In this document: positions 1 through 7,749 of the stretch, piece by piece
How positions within the stretch are numbered: the stretch's first letter is position 1
Layout of the letters: each line of letters opens with the position of its first letter
Assembly (NCBI GenBank): GCA_029262875.1
Contig: JAJCYO010000053.1
Coordinates: 1 to 55,053, forward strand
Source of the DNA: Flavobacteriales bacterium
Lineage (GTDB): Bacteria > Bacteroidota > Bacteroidia > Flavobacteriales_E > Vicingaceae
Reading direction: 5' to 3'
DNA length: 55,053 bases
Notes under the pieces: model-generated
What the model was told of the DNA's origin: nothing
The model's input: the letters and a program-made list of their open reading frames with translations, nothing else
Database searches by the model: none
Position numbers and translations under genes: made by a program

Positions 1-64
1 CTTCATTCATACCACAACCTATGGAGAGCAAAATAATGGGTAGAATATAAAACAATTTTTTCAT
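1..64 (-). CDS. lipoprotein, N-terminal fragment (partial)
   Basis: The first 64 bases, read on the minus strand, start with ATG at 64 and give MKKLFYILPIILLSIGCGMNE before running off the left edge. The two lysines, the hydrophobic stretch and the lipobox LSIGC show a type II signal peptide, so the product is probably lipid-anchored in the envelope. Nothing can be said of the mature protein. It lies next to an attC-like repeat (132-230), so it may be another cassette gene. Confidence 0.6.
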   Translation of the reverse strand, partial: MKKLFYILPIILLSIGCGMNE

Positions 65-131
65 TTCAATAAAAGTAGCAAAATTAGGTTATAGTAGTAA
101 ATATGAGGATTCTTGATGGAAATCTTCAATT

Positions 132-230
132 ACGTATAACGACAACTCTATGTTTTCGTTTTGTTTTTGACCTTAGTCAAAAATAACGAAACTAAAACAA
201 TATGGAATATAGAGATTGTTGGCGATATGT
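132..230. repeat. attC-like structured inverted repeat (site A)
   Basis: A nested imperfect stem. CGACAA 140-145 pairs with TTGTTG 216-221 (one wobble), CTCTAT 146-151 with ATAGAG 209-214, TTTCGTT 154-160 with AACGAAA 185-191, and TTTTTGAC 164-171 with GTCAAAAA 176-183 across a CTTA loop. The outer ends are ACGTATAAC on one side and GTTGGCG on the other, a layout like integron attC sites. It sits just after the stop codon of the minus-strand gene 234-710, where a cassette's attC would be. Calling it attC is inference; the inverted repeat itself is seen. Confidence 0.5.
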
Positions 231-233
231 TTT

Positions 234-710
234 TTAATCAGTTATCTTGAATACTTCTCTGAATTCTCTGTCCATCTTTTTCTTTTTATAATTCAGTATA
301 AAAATTGGTAAAAACATTAATGAAAGGAATGCATTCACAACGATTAATAAGTCAGTAGGCAAGACATCTGTTTTAGTTATTATTAGATAATTAAACAGAA
401 TTATTCCAACAAAAGGAATTATACGCACCCATAAGTATCCGAACCAAATTGGTTTGATTTTAAAGTCAACAGTAGTTCGTGAGTCGTCAGTAGATTTAAA
501 ATTGCCAGATATAATATATGGAATTGGGAACAGTTTGGCGTTTTTAGTCAATTCAAAACATTTCTTGTCAAATTTCCCATAAAATGACTTTTTAGAACTT
601 TCTAAAATTGTCAAAATTGCAAAAGGAGTCCCTTTTGTACTTGGATCTCCAATCTTAGTTGTGTTATCTAATTGGGTTTGGAAATCGGATATGTTTAATT
701 CTGATGTCAT
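234..710 (-). CDS. hypothetical two-helix membrane protein
   Basis: I do not recognise this family. The 158-residue protein (starting MTSELNISDF) has a soluble N-terminal part of about 85 residues, then two hydrophobic segments around WVRIIPFVGIILFNYLI and IVVNAFLSLMFLPIFIL, and a basic tail (YKKKKMDREFREVF). The frame can be extended to a TTG at 740, but the ATG at 710 is preferred because the extension runs into the neighbouring repeat. The gene stands alone, flanked on both sides by attC-like inverted repeats. That is how integron cassette genes look, and it suggests lateral acquisition. No function can be assigned. Confidence 0.6.
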   Translation of the reverse strand: MTSELNISDFQTQLDNTTKIGDPSTKGTPFAILTILESSKKSFYGKFDKKCFELTKNAKLFPIPYIISGNFKSTDDSRTTVDFKIKPIWFGYLWVRIIPFVGIILFNYLIITKTDVLPTDLLIVVNAFLSLMFLPIFILNYKKKKMDREFREVFKITD

Positions 711-740
711 TTGATGCTTCAACTTATTAATTAACGCCAA

Positions 741-865
741 CGTGTTTGTATAACCAAAGTTGTGTTTTGGTTTTGCAATTTTTCGTTTGATAAATTTAAC
801 AAAATAAAGGTTTAGAATTATTCTATTTTGCTAAATGAAACAATTTTGGTTATACGTTGTTGTGT
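741..865. repeat. attC-like structured inverted repeat (site B)
   Basis: GTATAACCAAA at 748-758 pairs perfectly with TTTGGTTATAC at 845-855, and the stem extends inward to 15 pairs (748-762 with 841-855, one wobble). The loop of about 78 bases is AT-rich. The outer edges carry CGCCAAC (left, 736-742) and ACGTTGTTG (right, 854-862), close to the edges of site A. It lies immediately upstream of the minus-strand gene 234-710. Confidence 0.5.
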
Positions 866-1164
866 TTTCGTACTTTTTTTCGTTCATCTCGTAGCGTTGG
901 CAAAGACATACTCTTTTGCAATTTCGGGCTTATGAATTGGCTGATGCGAATTGCAAATGTGTATGGCTTTTAGCGTTGGCTTACACACATAATTTTATCA
1001 ATTTACAATCCATTAATTTAGCAGGATTATTCGGGGCAAGGCAATCATCATCAAGGTCTCCCTCCCAAATAATTATGTCTTGTGATTGTTGCACTTTGTC
1101 TTGATTTTAATGCTCTATAACGATTGGTGTATGAAACGTAGCGTGTAAAAAGGTAATAATTTTG
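866..1164. other. gene-poor spacer with direct repeats
   Basis: No convincing gene. The 10-mer TAGCGTTGGC occurs at 892-901 and again at 971-980. Between them, TTTGCAATTTCG and CGAATTGCAAATG form part of another imperfect stem, so this may be a further, decayed attC-like site. The rest holds short motifs such as CTATAACGATTGG near 1116 that recall the repeat edges. A 62-codon plus-strand frame at 916-1104 overlaps these repeats and is not believed. Confidence 0.4.
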
Positions 1165-1168
1165 GGTT

Positions 1169-1308
1169 TATAAAACATAGCTAAATTTTTAATTTTGTTT
1201 TTAACTTATCCAACGTAAAAGCCAAATTAAAAATTTGGCGGACTTGGCAGATAAACAAAAACCTCTGGTAAAGCCTAATTTAGCTATGTTTTATACACTT
1301 TGTTAGCC
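1169..1308. repeat. attC-like structured inverted repeat (site C)
   Basis: A perfect 19-bp inverted repeat: TATAAAACATAGCTAAATT at 1169-1187 pairs with 1277-1295. Inside it lies a second hairpin, GCCAAATT 1221-1228 with AATTTGGC 1232-1239. GTTAGCC (one mismatch to the attC R-box GTTRRRY) follows at 1302-1308. It sits directly downstream of the stop codon of the minus-strand methyltransferase gene, the place of an attC in a cassette. Confidence 0.55.
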
Positions 1309-1318
1309 ACTGGCTTTT

Positions 1319-1935
1319 TTAATTCAGTTGTCTTCTAAAACTACAAAACAAAAAATTCTGCGTTGTTTCAAAAGGTGTTAAATGGTCTTCTGTTACACAC
1401 TTAATTTTGTCAAATCCATCTTTCAATTCCGAAGTTAATTCCTCTTCGTTATATTGTTTTATTTCAAGTCCACTGCATTTTTCTGGCCCATTTTTTGAAA
1501 AGGTTCCGATTGTCAAGAATCCGTTAACAGATTTTCTTGCGGTTTGCATATATTTTATTCTTTGGTCGGCAGTAGTTAGAAAATGAAAGGTTGCTCTGTC
1601 ATGCCAAACATCAAAAGTCATTTTTGGTTCAAATTCTGTTATGTCGCTTACAATCCAATTTACTTTGTTCGCTTTGTCGCCAAGTCGGGTTTTAGCTTTT
1701 TCAAGTGATTTAGAGGAAATGTCAAGAACACTCACATTTTCAAATCCTGAGTCAAGCAGATAATCCACAAGTTTACTATCGCCTCCGCCAATATCTATTA
1801 TTTTTGCAGTTTTATTTAGTCCGAATGAGTTTATAAATTCAAGCGAAGTTTTTGGGATTTCTTGTGTCCAACTTACTTGGTCTGGGTTTTTAGTTTCATA
1901 AACTGTTTCCCAATGTTTTTTTCTGTCTAATTCCA
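1319..1935 (-). CDS. class I SAM-dependent methyltransferase
   Basis: A small methyltransferase of about 205 residues. Starting from MELDRKKHWETVYETK, it shows motif I as KIIDIGGGDSKLVDYLL, the acidic end of strand 2 as SVLDISSKSL, and a motif near VNWIVSDITEFEP. This is the Rossmann fold of class I enzymes that transfer methyl from S-adenosylmethionine; similar proteins are often labelled thiopurine- or UbiE-like. The substrate cannot be told. The frame is open upstream to 1990, but that extension codes through the 28-bp palindrome of site D, so the ATG at 1935 is chosen. The gene is alone between two attC-like repeats and is probably a mobile cassette gene. Confidence 0.8.
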
Positions 1936-1960
1936 TTATTATATACGTTTTTCTGCTTGT

Positions 1961-2010
1961 GGCTAACAACCGAATAAAGTGCATATGCACTTTATTCGCA
2001 TTATACGTTT
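1961..2010. repeat. attC-like perfect palindrome (site D)
   Basis: Positions 1971-1998 are a perfect 28-bp palindrome with half-site CGAATAAAGTGCAT. It is bordered by GGCTAACAAC (1961-1970) and CATTATACGTTT (1999-2010). On the minus strand the edge reads GTTGTTAGCC just before the methyltransferase start. These edges resemble those of sites A-C. Confidence 0.5.
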
Positions 2011-2029
2011 ACCCTTCAAATCTAATAAA

Positions 2030-2815
2030 TTACTTAATGTCCTTTTTTGTAAGGATAAAGTAAGTAATTCCCCAGAAAATAAAGATGTATACTACAGCTA
2101 CAATTAGAGTAGTGTTTAATGGTATTTGAGCTTCAGCCAAAGGGTTTGCTATCTCAATTCCTGGTTGTACCGCTATGTCCTTTAAAAAAGGATTAGGCGT
2201 CAAATTCGCAATGATTTCCATCGGAAAGTACTTGTCAAAAGGATATGGTATAGCTAATTGAATAATGCTTTCTATTGCGATGGAAGATAAAAATAAAATA
2301 ATAGATAATGCAGTAGAGCGTACCAAGGTGGCAACAATTAGCGCAACACTCATATAGCCTATTGCTTGAATAAAATAGATTAAAAGGTATTTGATGTCCT
2401 TCACAAAAGAGACATCAGATCCTCCAGAAATGGATCCAAACAAAAACCCTACGATAAACAAGTAAAGCGCGCTGAATAAAGCAAAAGATACAATTAAGAG
2501 CACTTTTGAGACAATAAAGTCGACTTTATCTTGACCATCAATTACGTGTTGTCTAAACGTTTTAAAAGAAAATTCGTTGCAGATTAGTATCACCACACAC
2601 ATTCCAATTAAAAGATTAAACCAGCTTCCTAAATAAGTAATGTTATTCCATACATCTGGGAATTGATAGATAGAAGAAAAGGAAACGGTGTCATTTCCCA
2701 TTTGCCCAATACCATAAAATACGGCAGGGGTCAATAGAAAAACCAATCCGAAGATAACCCAAAATGTACGGTAAGGGATAATCTTTTTGTATTCTATTTT
2801 GATTAAGTCTAACAT
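2030..2815 (-). CDS. ABC-2 type transporter permease
   Basis: The 261-residue protein has about six hydrophobic segments, beginning with a short cytoplasmic N-terminus (MLDLIKIEYKKIIPYRTFW), typical of ABC-2 permeases that pair with a single-domain ATPase. The middle motif ICNEFSFKTFRQHVIDG is the coupling-type segment seen in this family. Its start codon directly follows the stop codon of the upstream ATPase gene (2816-3703) with no gap, so the two are one transcription unit and one exporter. The substrate is unknown; relatives include bacteriocin-immunity and gliding-type exporters. Confidence 0.88.
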   Translation of the reverse strand: MLDLIKIEYKKIIPYRTFWVIFGLVFLLTPAVFYGIGQMGNDTVSFSSIYQFPDVWNNITYLGSWFNLLIGMCVVILICNEFSFKTFRQHVIDGQDKVDFIVSKVLLIVSFALFSALYLFIVGFLFGSISGGSDVSFVKDIKYLLIYFIQAIGYMSVALIVATLVRSTALSIILFLSSIAIESIIQLAIPYPFDKYFPMEIIANLTPNPFLKDIAVQPGIEIANPLAEAQIPLNTTLIVAVVYIFIFWGITYFILTKKDIK

Positions 2816-3703
2816 CTATTTTATGAGTTCTAAAAAGTTAGCTTCTAAATCTGATTTTTGTATTCCAATTTCTGAGGCAACAATCCCTTTGTCGAATAAT
2901 GCTTTATTTAAATAGGCACTATCTTTACCTTCAGCTAGCATTAAATAAATTTTACCACCAGTTTGATTGATGTTGCTAACACCATCAATTTGACTTAATG
3001 TTAACTTTAGAATTTCTAAATCATCCGAAGAAACACAAACTTGTTCTTGGGTATTTAAGATGGTCTGTATAGGACCATGGGTCAATAGGTTTCCTAACTT
3101 CAAAACAGCAACGTGAGTACATGTTTTTTCTACTTCATCTAAAATGTGGCTGGCCATAATAATGGTCTTACCTTCGTTAGCCAAATCTAAAATTATGGCT
3201 CTAATCTCAGCTATTCCTTGTGGATCTAACCCATTTGTAGGTTCATCTAAAACTAATGTATCCGGGTTTCCAAGTAGGGCAGAGGCAATGGCTAAACGTT
3301 GTTTCATTCCTAAAGAGAAGGTCTTGAATTTTGAGTTTGCTCTGCTGATTAGATCAACAACACTAAGCACTCTATCAACTTCACTTTCATTAACTTCTTT
3401 TATTTTACAAACAATAGAAAGATTTTGACGCGCTGTTAGGTAAGGATAAAAGTTAGGCGTTTCTAAAAGAGAGCCAATTTTTTTTCTGCTGTATTTACTT
3501 GGAGCTTCTCCATTCCATGTAAAAGAACCAGCATCAGCATTCAACACATCCAATATAATACCTAATGTGGTCGTTTTTCCACTTCCATTAGGTCCTAAAA
3601 TACCAAAAACTTCACCTTGATTAATCTGAAGTGTAAGGTTGTTTAGCGCCTTTACTTTTCCATAGCTTTTGGATATTCCGTTTATGTTGAGAACTGCTGT
3701 CAT
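2816..3703 (-). CDS. ABC transporter ATP-binding protein
   Basis: A 295-residue ATPase with Walker A GPNGSGKTT, signature SLGMKQRL, Walker B TLVLDEPTNGLDP and the switch histidine in IIMASHILDEVEKTC. The last 80 residues form the regulatory extension found in ABC-2 drug or lipid exporter ATPases. It powers the permease encoded immediately downstream at 2030-2815. The start ATG at 3703 gives the usual N-terminus (MTAVLNINGISKSYG). Confidence 0.92.
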   Translation of the reverse strand: MTAVLNINGISKSYGKVKALNNLTLQINQGEVFGILGPNGSGKTTTLGIILDVLNADAGSFTWNGEAPSKYSRKKIGSLLETPNFYPYLTARQNLSIVCKIKEVNESEVDRVLSVVDLISRANSKFKTFSLGMKQRLAIASALLGNPDTLVLDEPTNGLDPQGIAEIRAIILDLANEGKTIIMASHILDEVEKTCTHVAVLKLGNLLTHGPIQTILNTQEQVCVSSDDLEILKLTLSQIDGVSNINQTGGKIYLMLAEGKDSAYLNKALFDKGIVASEIGIQKSDLEANFLELIK

Positions 3704-3803
3704 TTTATCTTACATCGGTAAATATATAGATTAGATATATAGAGCACAAATCGTTTAACTCAATTTAACGTTTAATAGATGGGTTTTAACTTTACCTTAA
3801 CGT

Positions 3804-5138
3804 TTAGTTCTTAATGTTCAACGTTTCCAATGCTTTTTTAATTGGAATTCCAAACCCTATTCCTTCTATTCCATCACCAACAAGCTTAGAAGAAACAATA
3901 CCAACAACTTCTCCTTTGAGGTTTATTAAAGGCCCACCGCTATTTCCTTCATTGATGGTTACATCAGTTTGGATGTACGTGTTTTCCTCAAATACTCTGT
4001 TACCACTGATTATACCTTTGGTAACCGTTTGCCCTAACTTTAAGTCTTTTGGAGTGCCAATGGCATAAACTTCAATTCCAGCAGTGGTTTTTTCTTTAGA
4101 TATTGGAATTGATTTAAAACCTTTTCCTACAACTTTTAATAGCGCCACATCCTTTTTAGCATTTTGTCTTACAACTTCTGCATCTATAATTAACCCACTG
4201 TTTAACAACACCTCGATAGATGATTCTTCTTGTATGACATGGTTGTTGGTAAGAATATAGCCATTAGAACTAATTAAAAAACCACTTCCATGTCCACTTT
4301 CCGTTTTTATGGTAACCGTAGCATTTTTTACATGGTCTAAAAAATCTGTTTCTGTTTCAGGTATTTTTTCGGTAAAGTCAATTTCTAATGCTTCTTCCAT
4401 GTCTTTTTCTTCCTTTCTGGTCACCTTACTCGTCACTATTTTTTGAAATTCATCATCGTAAATTAAATGATTCATTGCGTCTCTCAGAGCCCGCTCATAT
4501 TCTTTAGCATACGGTTGTGCTTTTTTCGTATTAGAATATCCAAATGCTGTTGTATTGAGTACTACCTTTTCCTTATTCATATCATACACTACCCATTTAA
4601 CCACTGTAGAAATATTATATCCAGAAGTTCCTAATGTTTTTACCAACGTTGATACCACTTCAGCTCCAATGCTAAAATCTACTTTATCTACTTTTTCCTT
4701 AAACAGCGTTTGCTCGGTAATATTTACTCTAAACCCTAAATTTGATAAATCTTCATTGATCTTTTCCATCATCCTTTTTCCTTCTCCTTCTGAAATACTG
4801 TAGTAATAATTGTCACTCTTGTACTTAAATCTTGAGAAATCAATGTTGTTGAGGTTTTCCGTATCCAAACCTAAGTCCTCTGGAATTTCAGTTAAGCTAA
4901 AGGTGAACTTTTCTCCAGCTTTTAAAATGTTCTTTATGTACTCACCTTGTGTAATAAATCCCTTCTTATAGGCCATGATGTATTCATCATCACCATTGTC
5001 TGATCGAATGGTTAATCCTTGAGGTGCAACGATATTGTTTTTAAGCGTAACAGCAGGTGATGAGTATACTTTTGTCTTTTGAGCGTTAATACACCCTAAA
5101 AATACAAGGAATGTAACAGTCAATAATGCTTTTTTCAT
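3804..5138 (-). CDS. secreted HtrA/trypsin-like serine protease
   Basis: Starting at the ATG at 5138 the protein has 444 residues: a signal peptide (MKKALLTVTFLVFLGCINAQ), an N-terminal region of about 230 residues that I do not recognise, and a C-terminal S1C-type protease domain. The triad is visible: His in TNNHVIQEE (about 300), Asp in AKKDVALLKV (about 330) and Ser in EGNSGGPL (about 400). There is no PDZ domain after it, unlike DegP. The family cleaves misfolded envelope proteins; here the extra N-terminal domain may give a different target. An ATG eight codons upstream is possible, but it would put a basic tail before the signal peptide. A spacer of about 34 bases separates it from the barrel protein gene upstream (5173-5868). 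Confidence 0.82.
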   Translation of the reverse strand: MKKALLTVTFLVFLGCINAQKTKVYSSPAVTLKNNIVAPQGLTIRSDNGDDEYIMAYKKGFITQGEYIKNILKAGEKFTFSLTEIPEDLGLDTENLNNIDFSRFKYKSDNYYYSISEGEGKRMMEKINEDLSNLGFRVNITEQTLFKEKVDKVDFSIGAEVVSTLVKTLGTSGYNISTVVKWVVYDMNKEKVVLNTTAFGYSNTKKAQPYAKEYERALRDAMNHLIYDDEFQKIVTSKVTRKEEKDMEEALEIDFTEKIPETETDFLDHVKNATVTIKTESGHGSGFLISSNGYILTNNHVIQEESSIEVLLNSGLIIDAEVVRQNAKKDVALLKVVGKGFKSIPISKEKTTAGIEVYAIGTPKDLKLGQTVTKGIISGNRVFEENTYIQTDVTINEGNSGGPLINLKGEVVGIVSSKLVGDGIEGIGFGIPIKKALETLNIKN

Positions 5139-5172
5139 GTTGTTTTTTTTAATCATTTTCATAAACTTAATG

Positions 5173-5868
5173 CTAATATGGAAAATTAATACGTATTCCC
5201 AATACTAATCCATAATAATTGTGACCACGATCATCGAATTCAAATTCTCCGAGGTCAATATCTTTTATTGCAAAAAGAGGTGTATTCAGGTCACTCTCTA
5301 TAAAGAGGTTAAAATACTCCATGTGAAATTCATATCCGCCTCCTATGTTTAATGTTGCCTGATAGATTGTTTCAGAACCACTTCCTGGACTATCCTTAAT
5401 GGTGTAATACTGACTGTCATTAATGGTAGGATACTTCAAGGTTGTTTCACGTGCTACCGTGTTAAATCCGAACCCAAATAATAAATAGAATCCACCATAT
5501 TGGAAATTTCCATTACCAAAATACATTTTTTGGGTAATTTCAAATTGTAGCGACCTGTAATTTGTTACTCCTTTTACTTCAATTTGATTAGGCATCACTA
5601 TTGAACTAAAATTTGAATTTCTTGTCGCAGTTAATTTATGATTGTAGTCACCAAAAGAGAATTGAAAACCACTTCGCCATGATCCTGATCGGCCAAATAA
5701 CTCTTTCATTTGTTCATAAGAGAGCCTAATTCCCATTAGTTGTCCAGATCCAGCATTATCTCCAAAGTAATTGTCATAAGCAAAGCCTACCTCTATACCA
5801 TTTTGTTGTGCCTGAGTTGAGTTCCAGGATAAAAAAAGCGAGATTATTACTATAAATACTTTCTTCAT
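5173..5868 (-). CDS. outer-membrane beta-barrel-like protein
   Basis: A 231-residue protein with a signal peptide ending near NSTQAQ and many short alternating amphipathic strands rich in Tyr, Phe and Gly, ending in GIRINFPY with a C-terminal aromatic residue. This is the look of small outer-membrane barrels of Bacteroidota (OmpW/porin-like families), but no specific family is recognised. It lies one base downstream of the M28 peptidase gene and is probably co-transcribed with it. Confidence 0.6.
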   Translation of the reverse strand: MKKVFIVIISLFLSWNSTQAQQNGIEVGFAYDNYFGDNAGSGQLMGIRLSYEQMKELFGRSGSWRSGFQFSFGDYNHKLTATRNSNFSSIVMPNQIEVKGVTNYRSLQFEITQKMYFGNGNFQYGGFYLLFGFGFNTVARETTLKYPTINDSQYYTIKDSPGSGSETIYQATLNIGGGYEFHMEYFNLFIESDLNTPLFAIKDIDLGEFEFDDRGHNYYGLVLGIRINFPY

Positions 5869-5869
5869 T

Positions 5870-7228
5870 TTACTTTAACGATTTATCCATTAAGTAAATC
5901 ATTGTTGCCATTGCGGCAGCACCAAGCTCTAATTCACGTTGGTTTACATTTTCAAAAACATCATTGTTAGAGTGGTGGTAATTAAAATAAATTTGAGAAT
6001 TAATGGCCATTCCCAATTGTATCATGTCAGGATAAAATTCTTTTAGAGGGCCTATGTCTACACCGCCATATCCTTTCTTAAAACGAAAAAGTTCAAAATC
6101 GGAAAGCAATTCTTTATGTTGATTGACAAACTTAACTTGTTCTTCCGTTCCATTGATGTCAAAGCCAACAGGTAGAAAACCACCTCTATCGCTTTCTATG
6201 GCGCAAATGTGTTCCTCCTTGTTTTCTGAAGCTATTTTTGCATAACTTTTTCCACCCATGTTACCATTTTCTTCATTCATAAAAAGCACACACCTCAATT
6301 TGTGGTTGGGTTGGTATCCTAATTTTTTTAATATTCTTAATGCTTCTATCGAATGCACAATTCCTGCTCCATCATCATGAGCACCATCTCCAACATCCCA
6401 TGAATCTAAATGTCCTCCCCAAGTAATTATTTTATTGTCCTTACCATTCATTTCTGCAATTACATTGTAAGAAGTAACATCTTCAAATTTCTCACAATCC
6501 ATCTCCATTTTTAAGGTAACCTTCCCCTTTTTTAACCAAGCAGAAAGCATGGTAGCATTTTTAGTACTCATTGCTGCTCCAGGAATCTTATTTACACCTT
6601 CATCGTAATGCATGGTTCCTGTATGTGGAAAATCATCTTCAGGAGTAGCCAGTGATCGAATGACTACTGCTTTAGCATTTAGTTTCCCTGCTTCATTTGT
6701 TCCTTTTCCTCGTATAGGATAACAACCACCATAGGCATGAAAAGTGTTGATGTGCTTTTGATCGAAAGCTTGGCTTATAAAAACAACTTTTCCTTTTACA
6801 TCGTTTTCTGAAAGTTGCTGTAAAGCTTCTAAATTAGCAACTTCAATTACTTCACCTGAGATTAACCCATTCGTTCCTATGGAACCTCCTAATGCTAAAA
6901 TGTCAAGCTTGTAAGTTTCTCCTTTTTCATTAATTACCCAGGCTGCTTCTTTAGTACCCCTTTCCCAATGTGGGACTTTGATTTCTTGTAGATAAACCTT
7001 ATCAAATCCATAGGAATTTAATAGTTTTTCTCCCCATTTCACAGCCATTTCAGCCTCAGCAGAACCTGTTATTCTTGCTCCAATGTCTTTGCATAGGCTT
7101 CTTAAGTTCTCATAAGCTTCACCTCTTTCTAAAGCTTCGTCATACACTTTTCTTATAAAGGTTGAATCTGTTTGGCAAAATGAATTTATTGCAGAGAACA
7201 GTGCTATAAATAGTAATATCTTTTTCAT
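5870..7228 (-). CDS. secreted M28 metallopeptidase (carboxypeptidase Q-like)
   Basis: From ATG 7228 the product has 452 residues with a signal peptide ending about SINSFCQ. A protease-associated domain occupies roughly residues 110-240. The M28 catalytic domain follows, with zinc ligands and catalytic acids in WGGHLDSWDVGDGAHDDGAG, FMNEENGNMGGK, IESDRGG and NYHHSNND. The HLDSWDVG...DDGAG block is that of plasma glutamate carboxypeptidase (carboxypeptidase Q), a dipeptidase of the periplasm or outside in bacteria. An earlier in-frame ATG at 7258 would precede the signal peptide with ten extra residues and is less likely. Confidence 0.88.
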   Translation of the reverse strand: MKKILLFIALFSAINSFCQTDSTFIRKVYDEALERGEAYENLRSLCKDIGARITGSAEAEMAVKWGEKLLNSYGFDKVYLQEIKVPHWERGTKEAAWVINEKGETYKLDILALGGSIGTNGLISGEVIEVANLEALQQLSENDVKGKVVFISQAFDQKHINTFHAYGGCYPIRGKGTNEAGKLNAKAVVIRSLATPEDDFPHTGTMHYDEGVNKIPGAAMSTKNATMLSAWLKKGKVTLKMEMDCEKFEDVTSYNVIAEMNGKDNKIITWGGHLDSWDVGDGAHDDGAGIVHSIEALRILKKLGYQPNHKLRCVLFMNEENGNMGGKSYAKIASENKEEHICAIESDRGGFLPVGFDINGTEEQVKFVNQHKELLSDFELFRFKKGYGGVDIGPLKEFYPDMIQLGMAINSQIYFNYHHSNNDVFENVNQRELELGAAAMATMIYLMDKSLK

Positions 7229-7290
7229 AAGAAAACGTTGTCGAATAATGAGAAACAAAAATAATGAATTATGTCAGAATCTATTCTTTA

Positions 7291-7671
7291 TTAGGCCATA
7301 GAATGGATGCCAACTACACTTCCTTCAGTATCCATGATATAAGCTATATTTCCATTTTCGCCAATACTGAATTTAGGTTGAACTATTTTTCCACCTGCAG
7401 CTTCAACTCTACTTAACACATTATCCATTGCTGGATTTCCATTTAAGTACACAAAAGTTCCTTCACCGCTGGGTTTATGATGTTCCCCTTCTATGATTGC
7501 CCCTGAAGCTTTACCACTTCCTGGTTCAAAAGGAAACATGGCCATTTTGGTGTCCATTATCTCCATGTAAGTCATTTCAATCTCAAAAATTGTTTCGTAG
7601 AATTTTTTACTACGTTGTATGTCGTTTGCTGGTATTTCAAACCAATTTAATGCATTTGTTGTTCCATCCAT
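7291..7671 (-). CDS. VOC family (glyoxalase-like) protein
   Basis: A 126-residue single-repeat pair of the vicinal-oxygen-chelate fold: LNWFEIPANDIQRSKKFYETIF at the N-terminus and a second half ending in AYIMDTEGSVVGIHSM. Such proteins bind a metal and act in resistance, isomerisation or dioxygenation, and many are annotated only as PhnB/glyoxalase-like. The ATG at 7671 (MDGTTNALNW) is chosen; the longer frame starts inside the terminator hairpin at 7696-7723. Confidence 0.85.
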   Translation of the reverse strand: MDGTTNALNWFEIPANDIQRSKKFYETIFEIEMTYMEIMDTKMAMFPFEPGSGKASGAIIEGEHHKPSGEGTFVYLNGNPAMDNVLSRVEAAGGKIVQPKFSIGENGNIAYIMDTEGSVVGIHSMA

Positions 7672-7695
7672 TTTTCTAACTTTAGTTATAAAAAC

Positions 7696-7723
7696 AAAAG
7701 CTCCTACATTCATAGGAGCTTTT
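7696..7723 (-). terminator. intrinsic terminator of gene 7750-9366
   Basis: AAAAGCTCCTA (7696-7706) pairs perfectly with TAGGAGCTTTT (7713-7723) around a six-base loop. On the minus strand the stem is followed by TTTTGTTTTT, the expected U tract, about 30 bases past the stop codon of the upstream gene. Confidence 0.85.
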
Positions 7724-7749
7724 AAAATCGAGCTTCTTATTTTACTCGT

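Noticed and set aside
916-1104. 62-codon plus-strand frame
   Set aside because: It overlaps direct repeats and attC-like structures, has an odd composition and no recognisable domain; probably chance.
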